Positions 23,602 to 35,095 of a DNA stretch of 38,450 nt are shown here, in pieces. Below the pieces are notes generated by a model. It was not told the origin of the DNA, did not search any database, and saw only the letters and a list, made by a program, of their open reading frames with translations. Both the position numbers and the translations under genes were made by a program. The DNA is from Clostridiales bacterium (lineage in GTDB: Bacteria; Bacillota; Clostridia; Oscillospirales; CAG-272). The stretch lies in contig JAAYQM010000043.1 in NCBI GenBank assembly GCA_012519315.1, positions 1-38,450 of the forward strand. Reading direction: 5' to 3'. Numbering within the stretch: position 1 is the first letter of the stretch; every line of letters begins with the position of its first letter.

Positions 23602-24993
23602 TCAGAATTCAATCTTCTTCTCGATATGAGCCTCAAGCTCGGCAATCGGTATGCGGATCTGCTCCATTGTGTCCCTGTCACGGACGGTAACGCAGCCGTC
23701 CTCCAGAGAATCGAAGTCGTAGGTGATGCAAATCGGGGTGCCGATCTCATCCTGACGGCGATAGCGCTTGCCTATAGAACCGGTTTCGTCGTAGTCTACC
23801 GAGAATTTTTTAATCAGCCCTTCATAAATCGCGAAGGCCTTGTCGGACAGCTTTTTGGAAAGGGGGAGTATCGCCGCTTTAAAGGGCGCGAGGGCGCCGT
23901 GCAGACGGAGAACGGTCCTCGTATCACCGTCGCCGAGGTCCTCCTCGTCATAGGCATCCACAAGGAAGGCGAGAGCGACGCGGTCGGCGCCGAGAGAGGG
24001 CTCGACAACATAGGGAATGTATTTTTCGTTTGTTTCCGGATCGAAGTATTCCATCGACTCACCGCTGTGCTTTGCGTGCTGGCTTAGGTCATAGTCGGTG
24101 CGGTCGGCAATACCCCAAAGCTCGCCCCAGCCGAAGGGGAAGAGGTATTCTATGTCGGTGGTAGCTTTGGAATAAAAGGAAAGCTCGTCGGGATCGTGGT
24201 CCCGCATACGGAGGTTCTCCGGCTTCATTCCGAGGTTGTAGAGGAAGTTGGTGCAATAATCCTTCCAGTAGGCGAACCATTCAAGGTCGGTGTCCGGCTT
24301 GCAGAAGAACTGCAGCTCCATCTGCTCAAATTCACGGGTACGGAAGATGAAGTTTCCGGGGGTAATTTCGTTACGGAAGGCCTTTCCGATCTGCCCGATG
24401 CCAAAGGGGATCTTCTTCCGGGTTGTGCGTGCCACGTTTTTAAAATTAACAAAGATGCCCTGTGCCGTCTCCGGGCGAAGATAAAGCTCGGAGGAGGAAT
24501 CCTCGGTAACGCCCTGAAAGGTTTTAAACATCAGGTTAAACTTACGGATATCTGTAAAATCGTTGCTGCCGCACTTGGGACAGAGGATCTTGTTATCCTT
24601 AATAAAGGCCGCCATATCCTCGTAAGACCAGCCGGCGGGATTGACATTTCGGTTGTTTTGCGCGGAGAAATCCTCAATCAGCTTGTCGGCACGGTGGCGG
24701 GATTTGCAGGATTTGCAGTCCATCAGGGGATCGGAGAAGCCTCCCACATGTCCGGATGCCACCCAGATTTTCGGATTCATAATGATGGCGCTGTCCAGCC
24801 CCACATTGTAGCGGGATTCCTGCACGAATTTCTTCCACCAGGCGTTCTTTATGTTGTTCTTGAAAAGAACGCCAAGGGGACCGTAGTCCCAAGAGTTTGC
24901 AAGCCCCCCGTAGATCTCCGAGCCGCTGAAAACAAAGCCGCGGTTCTTGCAAAGGGCGGTGATTTTTTCCATAGTCTTTTGGGTATTGTTCAT
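23602..24993 (-). CDS. glyQS: Glycyl-tRNA synthetase, single-chain (dimeric) type
   Basis: Class II synthetase charging tRNA-Gly. 463 aa, the normal length for the single-chain alpha2 enzyme. Seen: the N-terminal [19 protein letters not shown] signature, a Zn-like pair of Cys motifs (CKSCKSRH and CPKCGS), motif 2 [45 protein letters not shown], and the anticodon-binding C-terminal domain ([14 protein letters not shown]). No T-box leader was seen; only 98 bp separate it from the LCP gene upstream on the same strand, so it may be read from the LCP promoter. Ribosome binding site is weak (GGAAACGGA). Stop TGA. Confidence 0.96.
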   Translation of the reverse strand: MNNTQKTMEKITALCKNRGFVFSGSEIYGGLANSWDYGPLGVLFKNNIKNAWWKKFVQESRYNVGLDSAIIMNPKIWVASGHVGGFSDPLMDCKSCKSRHRADKLIEDFSAQNNRNVNPAGWSYEDMAAFIKDNKILCPKCGSNDFTDIRKFNLMFKTFQGVTEDSSSELYLRPETAQGIFVNFKNVARTTRKKIPFGIGQIGKAFRNEITPGNFIFRTREFEQMELQFFCKPDTDLEWFAYWKDYCTNFLYNLGMKPENLRMRDHDPDELSFYSKATTDIEYLFPFGWGELWGIADRTDYDLSQHAKHSGESMEYFDPETNEKYIPYVVEPSLGADRVALAFLVDAYDEEDLGDGDTRTVLRLHGALAPFKAAILPLSKKLSDKAFAIYEGLIKKFSVDYDETGSIGKRYRRQDEIGTPICITYDFDSLEDGCVTVRDRDTMEQIRIPIAELEAHIEKKIEF

Positions 24994-25091
24994 GTGTTTT
25001 TTCCGTTTCCCAGCGGCAACAGTAGTCGGTACTTTATTTTTCCGGCGATGAGGGATCCTTCCGCCGCTGTGGAATGATCCTGCCGTTTGAT

Positions 25092-26129
25092 TTATCGATA
25101 AGCTGAATAATTTGCTATCGCTTGTTGAATATTGGGATTGAAATAGGTGACCCCCTGAATCTCCTTATACGATCCGGGATAGATTATTTCGCTGGTGGAG
25201 AATTCAGCGTACTTAAAGATTAATTCATAGTGGTTTTTCAGATCGTTAAGGGTAAAGTTGGTGTCAAAATAAGGTGAAATTTCCTCATACATTGTAAAGA
25301 TGCGGTTCATATATACGACGTTTGTCATCTTGGCGATAATGGCGCGCAGGAATGAGACGCCGGTTTTCAGCCTTGAATGAACCCCGGTTGTGTAGTTGTT
25401 ATAGCGGAGCAGCTGGAGAGCCTGATCGCCGTTCAGCCTTTTTGTGCCCGCCTTAAGAGAAATATGCAAATTTTGCACAGGGTCGGTGTAGTGCATATCA
25501 ACAGGAACGGTATAGGTGATCCCGTTTATAAGATCGATGGCCTTTGCCAGCCCCTTAATATCGGCAACGACATGATAGTCTACACTAAGACCGGTGACGG
25601 CATGAATCATGCTGCAGAAATAATCAAAGCCCTCATCCTGATACAGCTCACCGATGGTGGTTTGGGCGCCGCCCGCATCTACCAGCATATTCGGTGGGAT
25701 AGCGGTGAACATGAAGGCTTGGTTCTCCTTGCTGATGCGCATCATAATAATGGTGTCGGGGGAGATGCGGCGGTAGCGTATGGAATTGAAGCCTGCGCTT
25801 GAATTAGGATCAAGGGTGAACCGCTTGAATTTTGGATACATGACGGCAATGTCCGGGTTGTAATCGTGAAGTATGTCCGGCTGATAGTCGGTGCCTATCA
25901 AAAGCACATTAAAGGAATCACCTTTAATCACTCCGGGGTCAGTAGGCTCATCTCCGGTGCCGGTATCTGTAGTTTCGTCGGGGTTACCCTGTTGGCCGGA
26001 AAAGGGATCAAAATTGCCAACAACATAAGTAGAGAGTAAAAAGGCTATGGCCCCGAAAATTACAAGGGATAAAAAAAATGAAATAAGAAAATTTCTTACT
26101 GAAATCGGCATATTCAAAACTGAATTCAC
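25092..26129 (-). CDS. LytR-CpsA-Psr (LCP) family protein, divergent active site
   Basis: LCP proteins transfer lipid-linked glycopolymers to peptidoglycan on the cell surface. 345 aa: short N-terminal tail, one membrane segment ([19 protein letters not shown], about 13-31), a Thr/Asp/Gly-rich linker (about 45-65), then an extracellular LCP domain: [22 protein letters not shown] (family RSDTIMLV), [11 protein letters not shown] (family IPRDTYV), [14 protein letters not shown], and [14 protein letters not shown]. Usual Arg in IPRDT is Pro and the RIRRQQ motif reads SRLKTG, so catalytic competence is doubtful. The start is uncertain: the GTG at 26129 has AGG only 3 nt upstream; a downstream ATG (MPISVRN) has none. 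Stop TAA. Confidence 0.85.
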   Translation of the reverse strand: MNSVLNMPISVRNFLISFFLSLVIFGAIAFLLSTYVVGNFDPFSGQQGNPDETTDTGTGDEPTDPGVIKGDSFNVLLIGTDYQPDILHDYNPDIAVMYPKFKRFTLDPNSSAGFNSIRYRRISPDTIIMMRISKENQAFMFTAIPPNMLVDAGGAQTTIGELYQDEGFDYFCSMIHAVTGLSVDYHVVADIKGLAKAIDLINGITYTVPVDMHYTDPVQNLHISLKAGTKRLNGDQALQLLRYNNYTTGVHSRLKTGVSFLRAIIAKMTNVVYMNRIFTMYEEISPYFDTNFTLNDLKNHYELIFKYAEFSTSEIIYPGSYKEIQGVTYFNPNIQQAIANYSAYR

Positions 26130-26215
26130 ATACCTGAGAGAGCTGCCGTAGGCAGGCCCCGCCTGTTGTGAACTCTCCTTTCATCCGAATTAATGACAGA
26201 TGACATCTGGTATCT

Positions 26216-26244
26216 ATTATATATCATACGGGTTAATTTTTCAA
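26216..26244 (-). promoter_or_regulatory. Predicted promoter of the LCP-glyQS transcript
   Basis: On the minus strand TTGAAA is 17 bp from a perfect TATAAT, about 85 bp upstream of the LCP start. It is divergent from the rpoB promoter. Confidence 0.8.
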
Positions 26245-26427
26245 GTAGGATTTGTATTTTAAAGGCAGGGGCGGGGGAGGAGGAAAAGCAGTGGGGGAAA
26301 CTTATAATTTTGACAGAGTTCGACTTTTTTCTTCATTTATAATATATATATATATCAGGCAGGAGAGGGGACTTAATATTCTCCTTAGAATTTTATCCCG
26401 GAAAACGAAAAATTTATAAATTAGCAC
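26245..26427. other. AT-rich divergent spacer, nothing recognised
   Basis: Part of the 600-bp space between the LCP and rpoB genes. It contains a purine-rich run (GGGGCGGGGGAGGAGG) and a TA repeat near 26341-26354. A TTGACA at 26310 is 22 bp from TATAAT, too far for a standard promoter. Confidence 0.4.
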
Positions 26428-26456
26428 TTGACAAATTGAGATTTTAATGCTAAAAT
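26428..26456 (+). promoter_or_regulatory. Predicted sigma-A promoter of rpoBC
   Basis: A perfect TTGACA is 17 bp from TAAAAT. The implied leader to the rpoB ATG is about 265 nt, unusually long. Sequence resembles the rpsL promoter (both TTGACAAAT...TTAATG). Confidence 0.85.
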
Positions 26457-26635
26457 AGTAAACTGCATTATAATTGCTTGTCCTATGACGATTTTTTATC
26501 TTTATGTCATCTTATACAGATAATAGAGTTGGATTTTATACAACTTGCATTACTTATCCCAAGGCTTTGAGAAAAACTAATAATATGTTTTTAATTTTAT
26601 TCAGTAAATTATTTGTTAATTTATAATTAACGCTT

Positions 26636-26693
26636 CGGTATCCCATTCGATACCGCTGTCCTCGCCCGAACAGGGGCCTTATTTTCTGTTCGG
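26636..26693 (+). promoter_or_regulatory. Two stem-loops in the rpoB leader
   Basis: Hairpin 1: CGGTATC / GATACCG with loop CCATTC. Hairpin 2: CCGAACAG / CTGTTCGG with a 12-nt loop. They are 10 nt apart and end about 36 nt before the start codon. Neither has a T-run, so termination is unlikely; control of translation or RNA stability is possible. Confidence 0.55.
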
Positions 26694-26729
26694 TACAATT
26701 TAATTACATTGAATGGAGTGATTGCACAC

Positions 26730-29700
26730 ATGCTCAAACCTCAGAAACTCGGAAACAACATAAGAATGAGCTTTTCAAGAATCGATGATGCCTTAGAGAT
26801 GCCCAATCTTATTGAGGTGCAAAAAAAATCTTTCAAATGGTTTCTTGAAGAAGGGCTGATGGAGGTTTTGCGCGATGTTTCACCGATTGTTGATTATTCC
26901 GGGAATCTTGCGATAGAATTTGTCTCATTTTCGATTGATTCCAAGCCCCAGTATCCTATTGAGGAATGCAAGGATCGTGACGTCAACTATTCCGCTCCCC
27001 TTAAGGTCAATGTAAGGCTTACCAACAAACAGACGGGCGAGGTTAAGCAATCTGAGATTTATATGGGTGACTTCCCCCTTATGACCGAGAATGGCACCTT
27101 TATTATTAATGGCGCCGAGAGGGTGATTGTTTCCCAGATTGTACGTTCTCCGGGCATTTATTATTCCTCGGCAATTGACAAAACCGGCAAGCATACCTAC
27201 AGCACGACGGTTATCCCCTACAGAGGCGCGTGGCTTGAGTATGAGACCGATGCCAATGACATTTTTTATGTAAAAATAGATAAAACCAGAAAGATTCCGA
27301 TCACCGTTCTTATCCGCGCCCTCGGTGTGGAGTCGGACGAGGAGATCATCTCCATGTTCGGCAACACTCCCATGATCTTGGCTACCATCGAGAAGGATGA
27401 TACCAAGCGGGAGGCTGTTGAAAACAAAACCAGCTTTGGTGAGGAGGCTCTCAAGGAAATCTACAGAAAGCTCAGACCCGGCGAGCCCCCCCTGATTGAG
27501 AGCGCGCAAATCCTTATCAACAATTTATTCTTCGATTCCAAAAGATATGACCTTGCCGCGGTCGGTCGTTATAAATATGATAAAAAGCTTGCTATCGGTC
27601 GCAGAATCGAGGGGCATAAGCTGACACGTCCGGTTATCAGTCCGGTAACAGGTGAGCTGCTTTACGAGGCGGGCACCTATGTGAGCCGGGAAATCGGTGA
27701 GAGGATTGAATATGCCGGTGTCAACGAGGTTTATCTTGCCGTGGAGGGCGTCGGAGAGCTGAAGGTCTTTTCCAACAGCACTATCGTTCCGGAGAGCCTG
27801 CTCGGATATGATTTAAAGGATTGCGGCATCAATGAAAAGGTGAAGTTTTCCGTCCTGCTTGAGATTCTTGAGGAGAGCGGCGGAGATGCCGAGCAGGTGA
27901 AGGAGTTGGCAAAACGCCGCATCGCCGAGCTCTGTCCCAGACATATTACAAAGGACGATATTTTCGCTTCTATCAACTATCTTGTCTGTCTTGCCTACGG
28001 TATCGGAAACGTTGATGACATCGATCATCTGGGCAACCGTCGTATCCGCTGTGTCGGCGAGCTTTTGCAGAATCAGCTGCGTATCGGTCTTTCCCGTATG
28101 GATAAGATCGTTAAAGAGCGCATGACTATACAGGACGATGAGGATCTCACCCCTCAGTCATTGATTAATATTCGCCCTGTTGTTACCTCAATTCGTGAGT
28201 TTTTCGGCTCATCGCCCCTGTCCCAGTTTATGGATCAGGCCAATCCTTTGGCCGAGCTGACACACAAGCGGCGCCTTTCGGCGCTTGGTCCGGGGGGGCT
28301 GTCCCGTGACCGTGCCTCCTTTGAGGTTCGTGACGTTCATTATACTCATTATGGAAGAATGTGCCCGATCGAGACCCCTGAGGGACCGAATATCGGACTT
28401 ATTTCCTATCTTGCCACCTATGCCCGTATCAATGAATATGGCTTTATTGAGGCGCCTTATCGCCGTGTTGATCAGGAAACGGGGGTTGTCACCGACGAGA
28501 TCGTTTATATGACCGCAGACGTTGAGGACGACTATATCGTTGCCCAGGCCAATGAGCCCCTGGATGAAAACAACCGTTTTGTCAACCGTCGGGTCATTGT
28601 TCGGGAAAAGAATGAGATTATCGAGGTAGATAGCTCAAAGGTTAACTTTATGGACGTTTCCCCGAAGATGATCGTCTCGGTTGCCACGGCCATGATCCCC
28701 TTCCTTGAAAACGATGACAACTCCCGTGCCCTTATGGGATCTAATATGCAGAAGCAGGCCGTTCCCCTTCTTGTGCCCGAGTCTCCTATTATCGGAACGG
28801 GCATGGAATATAAGGCTGCTGTTGACTCCGGTGTTCTGGTTATAGCAAAGGAGTCGGGCTATGTGGAGAGGATAACCGCAGACGAGATTGTTATCAGTTG
28901 CGACAACGGGCGCAGGGATACCTATAATCTCATTAAATTCAAGCGTTCAAATCAGGGCACCTGCATTAATCAGCGCCCGATTGTTACTAAAAACCAGCGG
29001 GTTGAAAAGGGAGAGATTATTGCCGACGGACCCTCCACCGACAACGGCGAAATTTCCCTTGGCAAAAACGTTTTGGTCGGTTTTATGACATGGGAGGGCT
29101 ACAACTACGAGGACGCCGTTCTTTTGAATGAGCGGCTCGTCCGGGAGGATGTCTATACCTCCTTGCATATCGAGGAGTATTCTCATGAGGCCCGTGATAC
29201 AAAGCTGGGGCCGGAGGAGATTACCCGCGAGGTTCCCAACGTCGGTGATGATGCCCTGAAGGATCTTGACGCCGACGGCATCGTAAAGATCGGAACCGAG
29301 GTTCGGGCAGGTGACATTCTTGTTGGAAAGGTTACTCCTAAGGGAGAAACCGAGCTTACAGCCGAGGAGCGTCTTCTCAGAGCTATTTTCGGCGAGAAGG
29401 CTCGTGAGGTGCGGGATACCTCCCTCCGCCTCCCCCACGGTGAGTCGGGTATAGTTGTTGATGTTAAGGTCTTCTCCAGGGAGAAAGCCGACGAGCTGCC
29501 TCCGGGTGTAAACAAGGTCGTACGTGTCTATATCGCCCAGAAACGCAAGATTTCCGTGGGTGACAAGATGGCGGGACGCCATGGAAACAAGGGTGTTGTT
29601 TCCCGTATTCTTCCGCCGGAGGATATGCCCTTTTTGCCGGACGGCACACCCCTTGATATTGTGCTCAATCCTCTGGGCGTTCCTTCCCGTATGAATATCG

Positions 29701-30488
29701 GTCAGGTTCTTGAGGTGCATCTCGGGCTTGCCGCAAAAAAGCTTGGTTGGAAGATTATGACCCCGGTTTTTGACGGCGCCAATGAGATGGATATTGTCGA
29801 GTGTCTTAAAATGGCGAATTTGCCCGAAAACGGGAAAACAATTCTGTATGACGGACGTACGGGCGAGCCCTTTGACAATCCTGTCACCGTCGGCTATATG
29901 TATTATCTTAAGCTGCATCATTTGGTTGATGATAAGATACACGCGCGTTCAACCGGTCCTTATTCCCTTGTAACTCAGCAGCCTCTCGGTGGCAAGGCCC
30001 AGTTTGGCGGTCAGCGATTCGGCGAGATGGAGGTCTGGGCGCTTGAGGCATATGGCGCCGCCTACACCCTTCAGGAAATACTCACTGTTAAGAGTGACGA
30101 CGTGACCGGTCGTGTCAAAACCTATGAGGCTATCGTCAAGGGGCAGAACATCCCCACGCCGGGCATCCCCGAGTCCTTCAAGGTGTTGGTTAAAGAGCTT
30201 CAGTCTCTGGCTCTTGATGTCCGGGTGCTGGATAAGCACGGCAATGAAATCGAGCTTTCCGATCTCGATGACAACGATTATGAGCCGCATCATTATGTTG
30301 TCAACGAAGAGGATACAAGCGAGGATGAGAGCGGCGATGATGACATCAGTGAGGAAGATGTGGGCGAGAGCGTTGAAACCAACGATCTTTACGATTCCTA
30401 CACCGACGAGGATGTTGACAACGATGACCTTGCGGATGACGCGTTCGATTATTCGGACAGCGATGACGATGACAGACTTGATGTCTAG
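26730..30488 (+). CDS. rpoB: RNA polymerase beta subunit
   Basis: Core transcription subunit, about 1252 aa. ATG at 26730 chosen (GGAGTG 9 nt upstream, [15 protein letters not shown]); the listed start is a TTG seven codons upstream. Conserved blocks seen: [19 protein letters not shown], the rifampicin region [30 protein letters not shown] (the E. coli D516, H526 and S531 positions are wild-type; Q510 is Pro), [44 protein letters not shown], and [19 protein letters not shown] near the end. It ends in an acidic tail of about 75 residues. No rplK-rplA-rplJ-rplL genes lie upstream. Stop TAG. Confidence 0.98.
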   Translation: MLKPQKLGNNIRMSFSRIDDALEMPNLIEVQKKSFKWFLEEGLMEVLRDVSPIVDYSGNLAIEFVSFSIDSKPQYPIEECKDRDVNYSAPLKVNVRLTNKQTGEVKQSEIYMGDFPLMTENGTFIINGAERVIVSQIVRSPGIYYSSAIDKTGKHTYSTTVIPYRGAWLEYETDANDIFYVKIDKTRKIPITVLIRALGVESDEEIISMFGNTPMILATIEKDDTKREAVENKTSFGEEALKEIYRKLRPGEPPLIESAQILINNLFFDSKRYDLAAVGRYKYDKKLAIGRRIEGHKLTRPVISPVTGELLYEAGTYVSREIGERIEYAGVNEVYLAVEGVGELKVFSNSTIVPESLLGYDLKDCGINEKVKFSVLLEILEESGGDAEQVKELAKRRIAELCPRHITKDDIFASINYLVCLAYGIGNVDDIDHLGNRRIRCVGELLQNQLRIGLSRMDKIVKERMTIQDDEDLTPQSLINIRPVVTSIREFFGSSPLSQFMDQANPLAELTHKRRLSALGPGGLSRDRASFEVRDVHYTHYGRMCPIETPEGPNIGLISYLATYARINEYGFIEAPYRRVDQETGVVTDEIVYMTADVEDDYIVAQANEPLDENNRFVNRRVIVREKNEIIEVDSSKVNFMDVSPKMIVSVATAMIPFLENDDNSRALMGSNMQKQAVPLLVPESPIIGTGMEYKAAVDSGVLVIAKESGYVERITADEIVISCDNGRRDTYNLIKFKRSNQGTCINQRPIVTKNQRVEKGEIIADGPSTDNGEISLGKNVLVGFMTWEGYNYEDAVLLNERLVREDVYTSLHIEEYSHEARDTKLGPEEITREVPNVGDDALKDLDADGIVKIGTEVRAGDILVGKVTPKGETELTAEERLLRAIFGEKAREVRDTSLRLPHGESGIVVDVKVFSREKADELPPGVNKVVRVYIAQKRKISVGDKMAGRHGNKGVVSRILPPEDMPFLPDGTPLDIVLNPLGVPSRMNIGQVLEVHLGLAAKKLGWKIMTPVFDGANEMDIVECLKMANLPENGKTILYDGRTGEPFDNPVTVGYMYYLKLHHLVDDKIHARSTGPYSLVTQQPLGGKAQFGGQRFGEMEVWALEAYGAAYTLQEILTVKSDDVTGRVKTYEAIVKGQNIPTPGIPESFKVLVKELQSLALDVRVLDKHGNEIELSDLDDNDYEPHHYVVNEEDTSEDESGDDDISEEDVGESVETNDLYDSYTDEDVDNDDLADDAFDYSDSDDDDRLDV

Positions 30489-30512
30489 CGGTTACACTTT
30501 GCCGACCGAGGA

Positions 30513-30539
30513 CCGTGCGTGGGCATTACCCGCGCACGG
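30513..30539 (+). promoter_or_regulatory. Strong stem-loop in the rpoB-rpoC spacer
   Basis: CCGTGCGTGGG pairs with CCCGCGCACGG (11 bp, one wobble) around a 5-nt loop, 25 nt after the rpoB stop. The sequence after it is ACGGTGAAAATTTAA, so it is not a classical terminator; mRNA processing or attenuation is possible. Confidence 0.7.
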
Positions 30540-30598
30540 ACGGTGAAAATTTAATGGAGAGGAATTTCCCCTCTGTACTACAAGATGGGGAGTTATGA

Positions 30599-31471
<873 letters not shown>

Positions 31472-31477
31472 GAAGCG

Positions 31478-34201
31478 GTGGACGCCTTGATTGACAACGG
31501 ACGGCGGGGAAAGCCGGTAACCGGTCCGAACAACCGCCCCTTGAAATCCCTTTCCGAGATGCTCAGAGGAAAGCAGGGACGCTTCCGCCAGAACCTTCTC
31601 GGCAAGCGTGTTGACTATTCCGGCCGTTCGGTTATCGTTGTCGGTCCCGAGCTGAAGCTCTATCAGTGCGGTCTGCCGAAGGAAATGGCTCTTGAGCTTT
31701 TCAAGCCCTTTGTTATGAAGCGCCTTGTGGAAACCCAGAAGGCCTCTAATATAAAAGAAGCTAAAAAGAAGGTTGACAAGGTCAACAATGAGGTGTGGGA
31801 CGCCCTTGAAAATGTGATTAAGGAGCATCCTGTCCTGCTTAACCGTGCCCCCACCCTCCACAGACTCTCGATTCAGGCCTTTGAGCCGGTTTTGGTTGAG
31901 GGAAGAGCCATTAAGCTCCACCCCTTGGTATGTACCGCCTTTAACGCCGACTTTGACGGTGACCAGATGCCGGTGCACGTACCTCTTTCGGCAGAGGCAC
32001 AGGCGGAGGCGCGTTTTCTGATGCTTTCTGCCAATAACCTCCTGAAGCCGGTGGACGGTCGTGCCGTAACCATTCCGTCCCAGGATATGGTTCTCGGCTC
32101 GTTCTACCTCACTATAGTACGAGAGGATTCTCTCGGTGCAGGTAAGACCTTCCGCGATTTTAACGAGGCCGTCATGGCCTATGAGAATAAACAGCTCAGC
32201 CTTCATGCTCCGATTTATGTCAGGGCTACCAGAGAGGTTGACGGCGAGCTTCGTTCAAAGATTATCAAATGTACTCTTGGGCGCATGATCTTTAACAATC
32301 AAATCCCCCAGGACCTCGGCTTTGTGGATAGAAGCGACCCTGAAAAGATGTTTGACCTTGAGGTTGATTTTGTAACCACAAAGAAGGAATTGAGCGAGAT
32401 CGTTGACCGTTGCATCAAGATGAAGGGTCTTTCGGTTGCCGCCAGGGTTTTGGATAACATTAAGGCAATGGGCTTTAAATACTCTACAGAGAGCGGTATC
32501 TCCATCTCGGTTTATGATATGACAATACCTCCGGAAAAGGAGAGCCTGATTAAGGAGGCTGAGGCAAAGGTTTTGAAGATTACTCAGCACTTCCATCGCG
32601 GTATGCTTTCCGAGGAGGAGCGGTATGCGAATGTTATTAAGATTTGGGAACAAACAACCAATGAAGTGACCGCCGCTTTGCAGAGGAATCTTAACAAGGA
32701 TAACGACATCAAGATGATGATCGACTCCGGCGCACGAGGCAACACCAACCAGATGCGTAAGCTTGCCGGAATGCGCGGTCTTATGTTTGCCACAAGCGGT
32801 AAGACGATGGAAATCCCGATTAAATCCAACTTCCGCGAGGGACTCAATGTGATTGAGTACTTCATAGGCGCCCGCGGATCTCGTAAGAGCCTTTCGGATA
32901 CGGCGCTGCGTACCGCCGACTCCGGATACCTTACACGCCGTCTTGTTGATGTTTCACAGGATGTGATCATCCGTGAGGCGGACTGCGGAACCGACGAGGG
33001 AATCTGGGTATCGGATATCACCGACGGCAGCGATATTATCGAGCCGTTGAGGGACAGACTGATCGGTCGCTTTACCATCCATGATATAATAGATCCGCAA
33101 ACGGGCGAGCTTATTGCCCCGAAGGGGACCATGCTGGATGAAAAGATGGTGAAAAAGATCATCGCCTGCGGCATTGAAAAGGTCTATATTCGCTCTATTC
33201 TGCGCTGCCGTGCAAAGCGTGGAATCTGCGCCCGCTGCTACGGCTCCGACCTTGCGTCGGGTCAGCCGGTTAATGTGGGGGAGGCGGTTGGTATCATTGC
33301 CGCCCAGTCGATCGGAGAGCCCGGCACACAGCTTACTATGCGTACCTTCCATACCGGAGGTGTTGCGGGAGCGGATATCACCCAGGGTCTGCCCCGTATC
33401 GAGGAGCTGTTTGAGGCGCGCCGTCCCAAAAAAACTGCCGTTATCTCGGAGGTTAACGGAACTGTTTCACTCCAGGATGACAAGCGTATGCGTCATATCG
33501 TCATTAAGGATTCCTCCAGAGAAGAGGATACTGTTTATCAGATTCCGTACGGCATGAGAATCATTGTTGCCGACGGCGAGTTTGTCACCCGCGGTCAGCC
33601 CCTGACCGAAGGGTATATGAACCCCTCCGACATCCTGAAAATCAGCGGTCTTGAGGCTGTTTACGACTATATTATCCGCGAGGTGCAGCGTGTTTACCGT
33701 ATCCAGGCGGTTGAGATCAACGATAAGCATATCGAGATTATCGCCCGTCAGATGACCCGAAAGGTCCGCGTGGAGGATCCGGGAGACACTGCGCTCCTTG
33801 TCGGATCCCTTGTGGATATAAATGAGTTTGAGTCCGAAAACGAGGCAATTCAGGCACGGATAGATGCCGGAGAGAGGGATCTTTGCCTTGCCACATCCTC
33901 GCCGGTGCTGCTCGGTATCACCAAGGCCTCCCTGCTTACCGAATCCTTCCTGTCTGCCGCCTCCTTCCAGGAGACAACAAAGGTTCTTACCGAGGCTGCC
34001 ATTAAGGGCAAGGTGGATCACCTCCTCGGACTTAAGGAAAATGTTATCATCGGCAAGCTGATTCCCGCCGGAACCGGCCTTGAGTTCTACCGCAACGTCG
34101 AAGTTGTGCCCGTCGCCAAGCTTGAATCAAAGGAAGGGGAGGCGGCTGCCGAGGGGCTTGCACTTGCAGAGGAAAATGCCCTTGAATCGGCGCGCGTATA
34201 A
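31478..34201 (+). CDS. rpoC: RNA polymerase beta' subunit, C-terminal part after the amber stop
   Basis: Remaining 907 codons from the first possible start (GTG) after the stop; homology to beta' actually resumes at 31472 ([13 protein letters not shown]). Seen: [23 protein letters not shown], the active-site NADFDGDQM with three Mg-binding Asp, followed by Pro where Ala is usual (DQMPVHVP), MGSFYLT-like stretch, the trigger-loop and bridge-helix segment [19 protein letters not shown], the second Zn site [13 protein letters not shown], and [19 protein letters not shown]. The C-terminus ends in an Ala/Glu-rich tail. Combined with the N-terminal part, the subunit has about 1199 codons, normal length. 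Stop TAA. Confidence 0.95.
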   Translation: MDALIDNGRRGKPVTGPNNRPLKSLSEMLRGKQGRFRQNLLGKRVDYSGRSVIVVGPELKLYQCGLPKEMALELFKPFVMKRLVETQKASNIKEAKKKVDKVNNEVWDALENVIKEHPVLLNRAPTLHRLSIQAFEPVLVEGRAIKLHPLVCTAFNADFDGDQMPVHVPLSAEAQAEARFLMLSANNLLKPVDGRAVTIPSQDMVLGSFYLTIVREDSLGAGKTFRDFNEAVMAYENKQLSLHAPIYVRATREVDGELRSKIIKCTLGRMIFNNQIPQDLGFVDRSDPEKMFDLEVDFVTTKKELSEIVDRCIKMKGLSVAARVLDNIKAMGFKYSTESGISISVYDMTIPPEKESLIKEAEAKVLKITQHFHRGMLSEEERYANVIKIWEQTTNEVTAALQRNLNKDNDIKMMIDSGARGNTNQMRKLAGMRGLMFATSGKTMEIPIKSNFREGLNVIEYFIGARGSRKSLSDTALRTADSGYLTRRLVDVSQDVIIREADCGTDEGIWVSDITDGSDIIEPLRDRLIGRFTIHDIIDPQTGELIAPKGTMLDEKMVKKIIACGIEKVYIRSILRCRAKRGICARCYGSDLASGQPVNVGEAVGIIAAQSIGEPGTQLTMRTFHTGGVAGADITQGLPRIEELFEARRPKKTAVISEVNGTVSLQDDKRMRHIVIKDSSREEDTVYQIPYGMRIIVADGEFVTRGQPLTEGYMNPSDILKISGLEAVYDYIIREVQRVYRIQAVEINDKHIEIIARQMTRKVRVEDPGDTALLVGSLVDINEFESENEAIQARIDAGERDLCLATSSPVLLGITKASLLTESFLSAASFQETTKVLTEAAIKGKVDHLLGLKENVIIGKLIPAGTGLEFYRNVEVVPVAKLESKEGEAAAEGLALAEENALESARV

Positions 34202-34210
34202 AGCCCTGTC

Positions 34211-34244
34211 CTCGGGAGGGTGACTGAAAGGTCACCCCCCGGGA
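34211..34244 (+). other. Stem-loop after rpoC, possible terminator without T-run
   Basis: CTCGGGAGGGTGAC pairs closely with GTCACCCCCCGGG. The following ATAATATCGGGG has no T-run, so termination efficiency is unclear; it lies 130 bp before the rpsL promoter. Confidence 0.55.
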
Positions 34245-34329
34245 TAATATCGGGGATAAAAACGCGATTTCGACCTTTGTTCGGAATATATTGCTTTTCC
34301 CAATTGCAAGGGACAGAGAATAATTGTGC

Positions 34330-34359
34330 TTGACAAATGGGAATTATTAATGATATAAT
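34330..34359 (+). promoter_or_regulatory. Consensus sigma-A promoter of rpsL-rpsG-fusA-tuf
   Basis: TTGACA and TATAAT, both perfect, are 18 bp apart. The leader to rpsL is about 140 nt. It means the str genes are expressed separately from rpoBC. Confidence 0.9.
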
Positions 34360-34506
34360 ATGATGTCGCATTTTATGCGGCTAGGTTGTTTTGCGCAGTT
34401 TTGCAGCACATCCGAAAATGATACGAACCCTTTTTTTATAATTTTTTACAAAGTTATAGAAAAGGTAAAGTATAAACATTTATAATTACAGAAAAGGAGG
34501 GAAGAC

Positions 34507-34917
34507 ATGCCAACCTTTAACCAGCTTGTTAAAAAAGGGCGGACAAAATCGGTGTATAAATCTAAGGCACCCGCATTGCAAAGGGGCTTTAACACCCTGA
34601 CTAATGCACCTACCGAACACAGTTCTCCCCAAAAAAGAGGCGTATGTACAAAGGTTACCACAACAAGCCCGAAGAAGCCGAACTCTGCGCTTCGTAAGAT
34701 CGCAAGAGTAAGACTTACAAACGGGGTTGAAGCGACAGCCTACATTCCGGGTATCGGCCACAATCTTCAGGAACACTCTGTTGTTCTGATAAGAGGCGGA
34801 AGAGTTCGCGACCTTCCCGGTGTACGCTACCACATTATTCGTGGTGCTCTTGACGCTCAAGGAGTTGCCAAGCGTATGCAGGGTCGCTCCAAATACGGCG
34901 CAAAGCGCCCAAAATAA
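34507..34917 (+). CDS. rpsL: 30S ribosomal protein S12
   Basis: Decoding-centre protein of the small subunit, 136 aa. Starts [12 protein letters not shown] and has the Firmicutes insertion of 13 residues before [11 protein letters not shown]. Lys56 (TSPKKPNS; E. coli Lys43 with Met=1) is wild-type. The second streptomycin site, E. coli Lys88, reads Arg101 in [19 protein letters not shown] lies 5 nt before the ATG. Stop TAA. Next gene rpsG is 178 bp downstream. Confidence 0.98.
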   Translation: MPTFNQLVKKGRTKSVYKSKAPALQRGFNTLTNAPTEHSSPQKRGVCTKVTTTSPKKPNSALRKIARVRLTNGVEATAYIPGIGHNLQEHSVVLIRGGRVRDLPGVRYHIIRGALDAQGVAKRMQGRSKYGAKRPK

Positions 34918-34928
34918 GATGAGGCTTA

Positions 34929-34946
34929 CCGTATTTTAAAATACGG
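34929..34946 (+). other. 18-bp perfect palindrome in the rpsL-rpsG spacer
   Basis: CCGTATTTTAAAATACGG follows the rpsL stop by 11 nt and can form a hairpin in the mRNA. A second hairpin CGAAAG / CTTTCG lies further on (near 35035-35050). In E. coli this spacer is the binding site for S7 autoregulation; equivalence here is inference. Confidence 0.5.
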
Positions 34947-35095
34947 ACGTTTGTGCCGTCAGCGCTGTAACCTGCAACTGTAAATATAAATGTTTATATG
35001 TCTACAAGTTTCACACGCATCCGACGAGCACTTGCGAAAGAAGTCTTTCGAGTACCTGTGATATCATTACTATATTGGTGAAGGAGGGAAGAACA

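Noticed and set aside
24196-25077. 293-aa plus-strand ORF opposite glyQS
   Set aside because: Shadow; the glycyl-tRNA synthetase motifs on the minus strand explain the region.
24994-25091. Possible T-box leader upstream of glyQS
   Set aside because: The space is only 98 bp and lacks the AGGGTGGNACCGCG core and an attenuator.
26310-26343. TTGACA ... TATAAT as an extra rpoB promoter
   Set aside because: Spacing is 22 bp, outside the functional range; the promoter at 26428 fits better.
28200-28300. Rifampicin-resistance allele in rpoB
   Set aside because: The key positions equivalent to E. coli D516, H526 and S531 are wild-type; Q510P and N518A are more likely lineage variation.
28947-29942. 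331-aa minus-strand ORF inside rpoB
   Set aside because: Antisense shadow of a GC-biased conserved gene; rpoB homology is continuous on the plus strand and the shadow has no RBS or recognisable motif.
31478-34201. True split beta' subunit (rpoC1/rpoC2-like)
   Set aside because: The break is at a single codon inside a conserved motif with no new start context of the quality seen elsewhere in this window; known splits are at a different place.
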